Assembly (NCBI GenBank): GCA_002482715.1
Contig: DLGN01000115.1
Span: 10,150 to 19,036, forward strand
Reading direction: 5' to 3'
Source of the DNA: Oxalobacteraceae bacterium UBA7693
GTDB lineage: Bacteria > Pseudomonadota > Gammaproteobacteria > Burkholderiales > Burkholderiaceae_D
DNA length: 8,887 nt
Positions 1 through 5,050 of this stretch are shown here, in pieces (position 1 is the first letter of the stretch; every line of letters starts with the position of its first letter). Below the pieces are notes generated by a model. It had not been told where the DNA came from, did not search any database, and saw nothing but the letters and a program-made list of their open reading frames with translations. The position numbers and the translations under genes were made by a program.

Positions 1-792
1 ATCGCTGACGCTGATGCGGCGTGGGAATGCGTAAAGTCTTTCGATACTGGCGCTTGCGTGATCGTTAAACATGCGAATCCATGCGGCGTAGCAATCGGTG
101 CGACAGCATTGGAAGCCTACAGCAAAGCATTGCAAACAGATCCAACTTCAGCCTTCGGCGGCATCATTGCATTCAACGCCGTATGTGATGGCGCGGCAGC
201 AGAAGCCGTCGCAAAACAATTCGTTGAAGTTTTGATCGCACCATCTTTCACTGCGGAAGCGAAGCAAATTTTCGCAGCAAAACAAAACGTACGCTTGTTA
301 GAAATTCCTTTGGGTTCTGGTGTCAATCAGTACGATGTAAAACGTGTAGGTGGCGGCTTGTTAGTTCAGGCGCCAGATGCGAAAAACGTCTTGGCAGCCG
401 ATGTGCGTGTGGTGAGCAAATTGCAACCAACACCACAGCAAATGGCGGACATGATGTTCGCATGGCGCGTCGCTAAATACGTCAAATCCAACGCGATTGT
501 CTTCTGCGGCAATGGCATGACTTTAGGCGTAGGCGCTGGTCAAATGAGCCGTATCGATTCCGCACGCATCGCTTCGATCAAAGCACAAAATGCTGGTTTG
601 ACTTTACAAGGTTCTGCCGTTGCTTCAGACGCTTTCTTCCCGTTCCGTGATGGTTTGGATGTGGTGGTCGATGCTGGCGCAACTTGTGTGATTCATCCAG
701 GTGGTTCTATGCGTGATCAAGAAGTGATCGATGCTGCGGATGAGCGTGGTGTCGTGATGTTGTACACTGGTGTGCGTCACTTCCGTCATTAA
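1..792 (+). CDS. purH: Bifunctional AICAR transformylase / IMP cyclohydrolase, C-terminal part (5' end outside window)
   Basis: PurH performs the last two steps of de novo IMP synthesis: formylation of AICAR with 10-formyl-tetrahydrofolate, then ring closure. The reading frame is open from base 1, so the visible 263 codons are the C-terminal half of a protein usually about 520-530 residues long. The N-terminal IMP cyclohydrolase domain is missing only because of the window edge. The GTG at position 58 is an internal valine, not a start. What is visible is the AICAR transformylase domain: KHANPCG near visible residues 23-29 (this Lys-His pair is catalytic in the family), DPTSAFGG, SDAFFPFRDGLD and the closing HPGGSMRDQEV...TGVRHFRH, which is the canonical C-terminus ending at a TAA. 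There is no sign of damage. The next gene, ruvC, lies 260 bases downstream on the same strand, beyond repeats and a terminator-like hairpin. Confidence 0.97.
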   Translation: MADADAAWECVKSFDTGACVIVKHANPCGVAIGATALEAYSKALQTDPTSAFGGIIAFNAVCDGAAAEAVAKQFVEVLIAPSFTAEAKQIFAAKQNVRLLEIPLGSGVNQYDVKRVGGGLLVQAPDAKNVLAADVRVVSKLQPTPQQMADMMFAWRVAKYVKSNAIVFCGNGMTLGVGAGQMSRIDSARIASIKAQNAGLTLQGSAVASDAFFPFRDGLDVVVDAGATCVIHPGGSMRDQEVIDAADERGVVMLYTGVRHFRH

Positions 793-860
793 TTTGCACT
801 TAGAACGTCGTTAGTCAAATGGCGTTCGTCAACATTCTAGCCAGTGATTTATTTTAACTC

Positions 861-893
861 GTAGGTTGGTGCTGAGCGACTCGAAGCCCAACA
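861..893. repeat. REP-like short palindromic repeat (TAGGTTGG...CCCAACA type)
   Basis: The stretch begins GTAGGTTGGTGCTGAGCG and ends GAAGCCCAACA. Its arms, TTGGTGCT (867-874) and AGCCCAA (885-891), are inverted repeats with one extra base on the left, enclosing GAGCG-CTCG-like sequence. From memory, elements of the form TAGGTTGGG...GAGCG...CGAAACCCAACA are scattered in intergenic regions of many bacterial genomes, and this looks like a slightly decayed copy. It cannot be shown to be repeated elsewhere from this window. Confidence 0.55.
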
Positions 894-913
894 ATTGATG
901 AACATGAATAGTT

Positions 914-982
914 GTAGGGCGGGTGAAACCCGCGCCGCCAAAGTTGTGAGCACCTGAGCAGTGCGGGTTTCACCCGCTCTAC
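914..982. repeat. Paired inverted REP-like element (BIME-like) between purH and ruvC
   Basis: The left arm, GTAGGGCGGGTGAAACCCGC (914-933), and the reverse complement of the right arm (963-982) match at 19 of 20 positions. They are separated by 29 bases. Each arm is also a small hairpin by itself, GCGGGT-GAA-ACCCGC on the left and its inverse on the right, so the unit can fold as two small hairpins or one long one. Two inverted REP units in an intergenic gap resemble a bacterial interspersed mosaic element, normally mobilised by a REP-associated (RAYT) transposase encoded elsewhere. The element lies between a gene end and a terminator-like hairpin and has no coding role. Confidence 0.75.
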
Positions 983-1002
983 GAAAATTCATTGAGATAA
1001 TT

Positions 1003-1036
1003 AAATCTAGGCGCTTTTTTATGCGCTTAGATTTTT
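1003..1036 (+). terminator. Terminator-like hairpin before ruvC, probably ending purH transcription
   Basis: AAATCTAGGCGC (1003-1014) pairs with GCGCTTAGATTT (1023-1034) over 12 base pairs including one G-U pair, around an 8-base loop. A run of five T residues (1032-1036) overlaps and follows the 3' arm. The A-rich 5' side and T-rich 3' side suit a rho-independent terminator, possibly acting in both directions. It ends only 16 bases before the ruvC ATG, so a ruvC promoter would have to lie upstream of, or inside, this structure, or ruvC may depend on read-through. Confidence 0.55.
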
Positions 1037-1052
1037 CTGAGAAAACGTCTAA

Positions 1053-1595
1053 ATGAAAATCCTAGGCATCGATCCCGGCTTACGCACCACAGGTTTTGGT
1101 GTCATTCATAAGCAGGGCAGTAAGCTCACTTACATCGCCTCAGGTACAATCAAAACAGTCGAAGGCACTTTGCCTGAACGCCTCAAAACCATCCTCTCTG
1201 GCGTCACCGAAATCATCCAAACCTACCAACCTGATTGCGCTGCAATCGAGAAAGTTTTCGTCAACGTCAATCCGCAATCTACATTGTTACTCGGTCAAGC
1301 CCGTGGTGCTGCGATTTGCGCTTTGGTGAGTGCTGATTTAGATGTCGCAGAGTACACTGCGCTGCAAGTGAAGCAGGGTGTAGTCGGTCATGGTAAAGCG
1401 AAGAAAGAACAAGTGCAGGATATGGTGCAGCGTTTGTTGTGTTTATCTGGTACGCCAAGTTCTGACGCCGCCGATGCATTGGGCGTGGCGATTTGTCATG
1501 CGCATAGTGGTGATACTTTGAAGACTTTAGGTGCGATTGCGCCCGAGTTGGCTAAGAGGGGACTACGAGTTCGCGCTGGTAGGTTGATTGGCTAG
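1053..1595 (+). CDS. ruvC: Crossover junction endodeoxyribonuclease RuvC
   Basis: RuvC is the dimeric, Mg-dependent nuclease that cuts Holliday junctions symmetrically, working with RuvAB in the cytoplasm. The 180-residue product has the family's normal length. The catalytic carboxylates fall at exactly the E. coli positions: D7 in GIDPG, E66 in AAIEKVF, and D138 and D141 in SSDAADALG. K107 of the active-site region is also present. The RNase H-like fold covers most of the protein, and the basic tail (about 165-180) is ordinary. The ATG at 1053 gives the standard MKILGIDPG start. The only ribosome-binding match is a weak GAG at 1039-1041, about 11 bases upstream. The next gene, ruvA, is 179 bases away, a wider gap than in tightly packed ruvCAB clusters, with its own LexA-like operator. 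Confidence 0.97.
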   Translation: MKILGIDPGLRTTGFGVIHKQGSKLTYIASGTIKTVEGTLPERLKTILSGVTEIIQTYQPDCAAIEKVFVNVNPQSTLLLGQARGAAICALVSADLDVAEYTALQVKQGVVGHGKAKKEQVQDMVQRLLCLSGTPSSDAADALGVAICHAHSGDTLKTLGAIAPELAKRGLRVRAGRLIG

Positions 1596-1742
1596 TGCAG
1601 CTTTTCCAGCATGTTCAATATTTGTGGTTTAGTTGCGATGAAGTATTTAGCCATCTGGTGATGTTAGTTTGATGTGCCAGACAAGTACTGAGAATCATTG
1701 GACAAACATCCTGCCCACAAGCCCCCAAGAATAGTTTACTAT

Positions 1743-1762
1743 TACTGCTTATTTATACAGTA
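1743..1762. promoter_or_regulatory. LexA (SOS) operator upstream of ruvA
   Basis: TACTGCTTATTTATACAGTA matches the E. coli SOS-box consensus (CTGT-N8-ACAG within a 20-base palindrome) at 17 of 20 positions. The right half, TATACAGTA, is perfect; the left half has CTGC in place of CTGT. It ends 12 bases before the ruvA ATG, where LexA would block initiation. ruvAB is a classic SOS operon in E. coli, with ruvC outside it, and the placement here gives the same arrangement. A TACTAT (1737-1742) and a TATACA (1754-1759) could serve as the -10, but no convincing -35 was seen. Confidence 0.78.
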
Positions 1763-1774
1763 CGAAAGCCCAGT

Positions 1775-2356
1775 ATGATAGGTCGTATCGCCGGAACCCT
1801 TATCGAAAAGAACCCACCGCAAATCATGATTGATTGCCAAGGCGTGGGCTACGAAATCGATGTCCCTATGAGTACTTTTTATAATTTGCCGGCGATCGGT
1901 GAAAAGGTGGCTTTGCTAACGCATTTGGCAATCCGTGAAGATGCGCATGTCTTGTTTGGTTTCGGAACAGCGGAAGAGCGCACTACCTTCAAACAGTTAA
2001 TCAAAATTAGCGGCGTCGGTGCACGTACTGCATTGTCGATTTTGTCGGGAATGTCAGTGGCGGATTTGTCGCAGGCGATTACCTTGCAGGAAGCCGGGCG
2101 CTTAACGCGCGTTCCAGGTATAGGCAAAAAAACCGCTGAGCGTTTGTTGCTGGAACTCAAAGGCAAGCTGGGCGCGGATCTAGGATCTGCTGGTGTTGCG
2201 GCTGCTGCGGGTGATCATAGTTCGGATATTTTGAATGCCTTATTGGCGCTTGGTTATTCCGATAAAGAAGCACTGGCTGCTTTGAAATTAGTGCCTGCTG
2301 GATCTGGCGTCTCGGATGGGATCAAGGCCGCACTGAAAGCTTTATCGAAGAGCTAA
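1775..2356 (+). CDS. ruvA: Holliday junction branch-migration protein RuvA
   Basis: RuvA tetramers clamp the four-way junction flat and load the RuvB motor. The 193-residue length is normal. Domain I (OB fold, about 1-62) starts with the usual MIGRIAGTL and carries the acidic pin E55-D56 in IREDAHVLFGF, at the E. coli positions. Domain II (about 63-140) has two helix-hairpin-helix motifs, IKISGVGARTALSIL (76-90) and VPGIGKKTAERLLLELK (113-129). After a flexible Ala/Gly-rich linker (about 137-147), domain III (about 148-193), which binds RuvB, includes ALLALGYSDKEALAAL. The ATG is supported by family alignment, as the Shine-Dalgarno match is poor (GAAAG at 1764-1768). A LexA-like operator lies immediately upstream. 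ruvB follows after 193 bases that hold a paired palindromic repeat. Confidence 0.97.
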   Translation: MIGRIAGTLIEKNPPQIMIDCQGVGYEIDVPMSTFYNLPAIGEKVALLTHLAIREDAHVLFGFGTAEERTTFKQLIKISGVGARTALSILSGMSVADLSQAITLQEAGRLTRVPGIGKKTAERLLLELKGKLGADLGSAGVAAAAGDHSSDILNALLALGYSDKEALAALKLVPAGSGVSDGIKAALKALSKS

Positions 2357-2386
2357 TGTCGATAAACCTAGATAGGTTTTTGAGCT

Positions 2387-2477
2387 GTCATTCCCGCGAA
2401 GGCGGGAATCTAGTGACGTAAAGGCCTTTCGATGTTCAAGCCTCAAGACACTGGGCTCCTGCCTTCGCAGGAGCGAC
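2387..2477. repeat. Paired palindromic repeat (ATTCCCGC-GAAG-GCGGGAAT type) between ruvA and ruvB
   Basis: The left unit (2387-2415) contains a perfect 8-bp hairpin, ATTCCCGC/GCGGGAAT, with loop GAAG (2398-2401). The right unit (2449-2477) is an inverted, diverged copy with its own perfect 8-bp hairpin, GCTCCTGC/GCAGGAGC, with loop CTTC (2463-2466). The reverse complement of the left unit matches the right unit at 22 of 29 positions. Six of the seven differences form three compensated base pairs, so both hairpins remain perfect. The left core fits the ATTCCC-N8-GGGAAT pattern known from neisserial dRS3 repeats, and similar GTCATTCCCGCGAAGGCGGGAATC elements are common in beta- and gammaproteobacterial gaps. 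The element could stop or weaken read-through from ruvA into ruvB, or stabilise the ruvA 3' end. Confidence 0.8.
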
Positions 2478-2516
2478 GCGAGAAGTTGTGTAGTCTCGAC
2501 GAAATGATAAGAAATA

Positions 2517-2544
2517 TTGTGGTCGCTACTTTATGTAGTATAGA
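2517..2544 (+). promoter_or_regulatory. Possible sigma-70 promoter for ruvB
   Basis: TTGTGG (2517-2522) and TATAGA (2539-2544) resemble -35 and -10 boxes with a 16-base spacer. The -10 ends only 5 bases before the ruvB ATG, so a transcript from it would start at or next to the start codon and be leaderless. No Shine-Dalgarno sequence is visible before ruvB, which is consistent with this but does not prove it. RuvB may simply be made from the ruvA transcript. Confidence 0.35.
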
Positions 2545-2549
2545 AAATT

Positions 2550-3617
2550 ATGAGCATACAAACCGATAATCTCACCTCGCAACTCGTTGACACGCGCATC
2601 ATCGCGGCGACGCCGACTTCGCCAAATGAAGAAGCGATTGAACGTGCCTTGCGCCCTAAGCAGCTCGATGAATATGTGGGGCAGGAAAAAATCCGCGATC
2701 AGCTTGAGATCTTTATCGGTGCGGCGCGTCAGCGTAAAGAAGCGCTCGATCACACGCTCTTGTTCGGTCCACCGGGTTTGGGTAAGACAACCTTGGCGCA
2801 CATTATCGCGCGCGAAATGGGTGTGAATTTGCGTCAAACTTCTGGGCCGGTTTTAGAACGTGCGGGTGACTTGGCCGCTTTATTGACCAATCTCGAAGCC
2901 AATGATGTTCTATTTATCGATGAAATTCATCGTCTCTCCCCGGTGGTGGAAGAGATTTTGTACCCAGCTTTAGAAGACTACCAAATCGACATCATGATCG
3001 GTGAAGGCCCTGCAGCACGCTCGGTTAAGCTCGATTTGCAGCCATTTACTTTGGTTGGTGCGACCACCCGCGCGGGGATGTTGACCAATCCTTTGCGTGA
3101 TCGTTTCGGTATCGTAGCGCGCTTGGAGTTTTACACTTCAGAAGAGTTGAGCCGCATCGTGACCCGTTCGGCGTCATTGCTGGAGGTACCGATTAAAGAA
3201 GATGGTGCTTTCGAAATAGCCAAACGTGCGCGTGGTACACCTCGGATTGCCAATCGCCTGTTGCGTCGCGTACGTGACTATGTACAAGTTAAAGGCGACG
3301 GTGAAATTACCAAACCGATGGCCGATGCAGCGTTGAAGATGCTTGATGTGGATACAGTTGGTTTTGACCTGATGGATAGAAAACTTTTGGAGGCGATCTT
3401 GTTCAAATTTGGCGGTGGTCCAGTCGGTTTAGATAATGTCGCCGCAGCGATTGGCGAAGAACGCGATACCATCGAGGACGTGTTGGAACCATATATGATT
3501 CAACAAGGCTATTTGCAACGCACACCACGCGGGCGTATTGCGACTGCTAGTGCCTATGAGCATTTTGGTTTGACCGCGCCGCGTACGAATCCGAATGGGG
3601 ATTTGTGGGGCGTATAG
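2550..3617 (+). CDS. ruvB: Holliday junction DNA helicase RuvB (AAA+ motor)
   Basis: RuvB is the hexameric ATPase that pumps DNA through the RuvA-bound junction to drive branch migration. The product is 355 residues, with the N-terminal extension ending in IIAATPTSPNEEAIERALRP that, from memory, is typical of betaproteobacterial RuvB. The AAA+ large domain has Walker A GPPGLGKTT (73-81), Walker B LFIDEIHRL (121-129), sensor 1 GATTRAG (170-176) and the arginine finger R185 in LRDRFG. The small domain has the sensor 2 motif GTPRIANRLLRR (229-240). A C-terminal winged helix (about 260-335) ends with QRTPRGR (323-329). All key residues are present. The ATG is chosen by family alignment, since no good ribosome-binding site precedes it. 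The TAG stop is followed directly by a T run without a clear hairpin. Confidence 0.97.
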   Translation: MSIQTDNLTSQLVDTRIIAATPTSPNEEAIERALRPKQLDEYVGQEKIRDQLEIFIGAARQRKEALDHTLLFGPPGLGKTTLAHIIAREMGVNLRQTSGPVLERAGDLAALLTNLEANDVLFIDEIHRLSPVVEEILYPALEDYQIDIMIGEGPAARSVKLDLQPFTLVGATTRAGMLTNPLRDRFGIVARLEFYTSEELSRIVTRSASLLEVPIKEDGAFEIAKRARGTPRIANRLLRRVRDYVQVKGDGEITKPMADAALKMLDVDTVGFDLMDRKLLEAILFKFGGGPVGLDNVAAAIGEERDTIEDVLEPYMIQQGYLQRTPRGRIATASAYEHFGLTAPRTNPNGDLWGV

Positions 3618-3645
3618 TTTTTTTGAAATCAATCACTCTTAAGAA

Positions 3646-3663
3646 TGTATTGAAAATAATACT
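3646..3663. promoter_or_regulatory. TyrR-box-like site 1 (weaker copy)
   Basis: TGTATTGAAAATAATACT has the skeleton TGTA-N10-TACT, one base short of the symmetric TGTA-N10-TACA. It starts 19 bases before site 2 and shares the TGTATT left half with the other two copies. E. coli TyrR operators are often a strong box next to a weaker one, so an imperfect copy next to a perfect one is suggestive. Alone it would not be convincing. Confidence 0.45.
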
Positions 3664-3664
3664 G

Positions 3665-3682
3665 TGTATTTTTTTCGATACA
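3665..3682. promoter_or_regulatory. TyrR-box-like site 2, candidate upstream activator site for the alr-dadA promoter
   Basis: TGTATTTTTTTCGATACA is an interrupted palindrome, TGTAT-N8-ATACA. It fits the TGTA-N10-TACA skeleton of the TyrR box (TGTAAA-N6-TTTACA), including the outer G and C that matter most for TyrR binding. It is identical to site 3 at 17 of 18 positions. Its centre lies about 190 bases before the start site predicted for the sigma-54 promoter, a usual distance for an enhancer-binding activator. The gene for a TyrR-family protein lies in the same cluster. Confidence 0.62.
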
Positions 3683-3745
3683 TTATTTAATTTCTTCAAT
3701 CTTCATTCGAGAAGATGATTCTTTTTGAAACCTTAGTTTTTTCCT

Positions 3746-3763
3746 TGTATTTATTTCGATACA
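3746..3763. promoter_or_regulatory. TyrR-box-like site 3, candidate upstream activator site for the alr-dadA promoter
   Basis: TGTATTTATTTCGATACA repeats site 2 with one difference, 81 bases further on, which is close to eight helical turns. It is the same TGTAT-N8-ATACA palindrome. Its centre is about 108 bases upstream of the predicted sigma-54 start site. It also covers the -35 region of the possible extended -10 promoter at 3772-3780, so the bound regulator could repress that promoter while activating the sigma-54 one. Near-identity of two spaced copies in otherwise unstructured AT-rich DNA argues against chance. Confidence 0.64.
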
Positions 3764-3771
3764 GTCTATTC

Positions 3772-3780
3772 TGTTAAAAT
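3772..3780 (+). promoter_or_regulatory. Possible extended -10 sigma-70 promoter upstream of the alanine racemase gene
   Basis: TGTTAAAAT is a TGn extended -10 followed by TAAAAT (five of six to TATAAT). The -35 region at the right distance (about 3752-3757) is a poor match and lies inside TyrR-box-like site 3. Extended -10 promoters can do without a good -35. It would give a leader of about 100 bases before the racemase ATG. In AT-rich DNA such matches arise easily, so this is tentative. Confidence 0.33.
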
Positions 3781-3835
3781 TGTCGAGTGTGATGCTAAGT
3801 CCTTGATTTCGCAGCTTGTGCAGCGATTGAAAAAC

Positions 3836-3852
3836 TTGGCATGGCAATTGCT
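3836..3852 (+). promoter_or_regulatory. Sigma-54 (RpoN) promoter of the alanine racemase-dadA operon
   Basis: TTGGCATGGCAATTGCT matches the sigma-54 consensus TTGGCACG-N4-TTGCW with one mismatch (T for C in the -24 element). The -24 GG (3838-3839) and -12 GC (3850-3851) are exactly ten bases apart, as sigma-54 requires. Transcription would begin near 3863, giving a leader of about 24 bases that contains the Shine-Dalgarno sequence. Sigma-54 promoters need an enhancer-binding AAA+ activator; upstream sites and a gene for such an activator are both present in the cluster. Confidence 0.8.
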
Positions 3853-3877
3853 AATTCACAGCAATTGATGATTTTTC

Positions 3878-3884
3878 GAGGTGA
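3878..3884 (+). promoter_or_regulatory. Strong Shine-Dalgarno sequence that fixes the racemase start
   Basis: GAGGTGA is complementary over all seven bases to the 3' end of 16S rRNA (anti-SD reading CACCTCC) and lies just before the ATG at 3887. A GTG at 3881 is in frame but falls inside this sequence and has no ribosome-binding site of its own, so the ATG is the better start. Confidence 0.85.
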
Positions 3885-3886
3885 CT

Positions 3887-5005
3887 ATGCTGCAAGAAGC
3901 CGGGCGCGCTGGGGCGCTACTTACGATCGATTTGCGCGCATTGCGTGCGAATTACCGTTATTTGCAAGGGCGCTTGGGTAAAGCGGCCTGTGGTGCGGCG
4001 GTGAAAGCCGATGCTTATGGCTTGGGGGCGATTCCAGTTTCAAAAGCTTTGGTCGATGAAGGTTGCCGCCATTTGTTTGTCGCGCAACTGGAAGAGGCGA
4101 TTAGCTTGCGTGCCCACATTCCAAGTGATGTGGCGATTTATGTCATGCACGGTTCCCCAGTTGGCTATGAAGCAGAGTTTATCGAATACGGTTGCACGCC
4201 CGTTCTAAACAGCCTTGATCAAATCACTGCCTGGCGCAAGCTAGCTCATGCACGTCAAGAAAACTTACCCGCTGTGATCCAGATCGATACGGGCATGGCT
4301 CGCATGGGGCTGTCACAGACGGAGTTGGTCACGTGGTTGAATGATTTCAGCATCACCGAAGGTATCGATGTTCGTTACGCGATGAGTCATTTGGCTTGTG
4401 CCGAAGATCAACTCGATCCTATGAATCAAATGCAATTGAAGGGCTTTCAACATTTGCTGGAACAATTGCGTCAACAATATCCGGGCTTAAAAGCTAGCTT
4501 CTCAAATTCTTCAGGCATCTTTTTGGGTACCGATTTTCATTTTGATTTGGCGCGTCCAGGTGCGGCTTTGTATGGTGTAGCCCCAGTGGCAGGACAGGCT
4601 AGTCCTATGCATTCAGTAGTGCAGTTGCAAGGGCGCATTATTCAAACACGCGAGATTCCTATGGGCGCGAGCGTTGGCTATAGCAAGACTTGGCGCGCTA
4701 CCCAACCATCAAAGATCGCCACCGTTTCAGTCGGCTACGCCGATGGTTGGTTGCGTAGCTTGAGCAATTGCGGTGTAGCGCACATTGCAGGCATTGAAGT
4801 GCCGATGGTTGGTAATGTGTCCATGGATACGATTACCTTAAACGTCAGCCACGTCGATCCTCAGCTTTTATATCCGGGCGCCTTGGTGGATTTGATTTGT
4901 CCGAACAATACCGTTGATCAAGTCGCAAAACGCGCTGGCACGATAGGCTATGAAATTTTGACCAGCCTAGGGCCGCGCTACCAACGTCACTACATTGACG
5001 CTTGA
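3887..5005 (+). CDS. alr: Alanine racemase, PLP-dependent (probably the catabolic, dadX-like enzyme)
   Basis: The enzyme interconverts L- and D-alanine with pyridoxal phosphate in the cytoplasm. Starting at ATG 3887 gives 372 residues, normal for the family. The N-terminal TIM barrel carries the PLP lysine K40 in VKADAYGLGA, R139 in DTGMARMG, H168 in SHLACAED and R223 in ARPGAALYG. The C-terminal beta domain carries the second catalytic base Y265 in VGYSKTW, VSVGYADGW, and M313-D314 in GNVSMD. No signal peptide is present. The position equivalent to the carbamylated lysine of classical alanine racemases (K129 in Geobacillus stearothermophilus) appears to be Q132 in IQIDTGM. dadA starts 45 bases downstream, so the likely task is feeding L-alanine into D-alanine oxidation rather than only supplying cell-wall D-alanine. 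A sigma-54 promoter and TyrR-like sites precede it. Whether the genome has a second, biosynthetic alr cannot be seen here. Confidence 0.95.
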   Translation: MLQEAGRAGALLTIDLRALRANYRYLQGRLGKAACGAAVKADAYGLGAIPVSKALVDEGCRHLFVAQLEEAISLRAHIPSDVAIYVMHGSPVGYEAEFIEYGCTPVLNSLDQITAWRKLAHARQENLPAVIQIDTGMARMGLSQTELVTWLNDFSITEGIDVRYAMSHLACAEDQLDPMNQMQLKGFQHLLEQLRQQYPGLKASFSNSSGIFLGTDFHFDLARPGAALYGVAPVAGQASPMHSVVQLQGRIIQTREIPMGASVGYSKTWRATQPSKIATVSVGYADGWLRSLSNCGVAHIAGIEVPMVGNVSMDTITLNVSHVDPQLLYPGALVDLICPNNTVDQVAKRAGTIGYEILTSLGPRYQRHYIDA

Positions 5006-5050
5006 TCCCAGTACCGAATTCACGCAATTAATTAATACAGGAATATACAC

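Noticed and set aside
58..60. GTG as a start codon for the purH reading frame
   Set aside because: The frame is open from base 1 and family similarity continues upstream of it, so the gene is cut by the window edge and this is an internal valine.
861..982. CRISPR array from repeated short sequences after purH
   Set aside because: The repeats are palindromic, inverted and of different families, with no regular direct repeats or spacers and no cas genes.
1596..1742. Small gene or RNA in the ruvC-ruvA gap
   Set aside because: No open frame with a credible start and no strong foldable structure was found; only a weak CTGG...CCAG inverted pair was seen.
2526..2837. A 103-codon minus-strand open frame opposite the start of ruvB
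   Set aside because: It is antisense to a well-conserved gene, resembles no family I know, and has no promoter or ribosome-binding site that stands out. Other antisense and shifted frames in purH, ruvC, dadA and the regulator gene were dismissed for the same reasons.
3627..3640. IHF site (AATCAATCACTC) upstream of the sigma-54 promoter
   Set aside because: It fits the first half of WATCAA-N4-TTR but lacks the TTR at the right spacing, and it lies upstream of the activator sites rather than between them and the promoter.
3881..3883. GTG as the alanine racemase start
   Set aside because: It lies inside the GAGGTGA Shine-Dalgarno sequence and has no ribosome-binding site of its own; the ATG at 3887 fits better.
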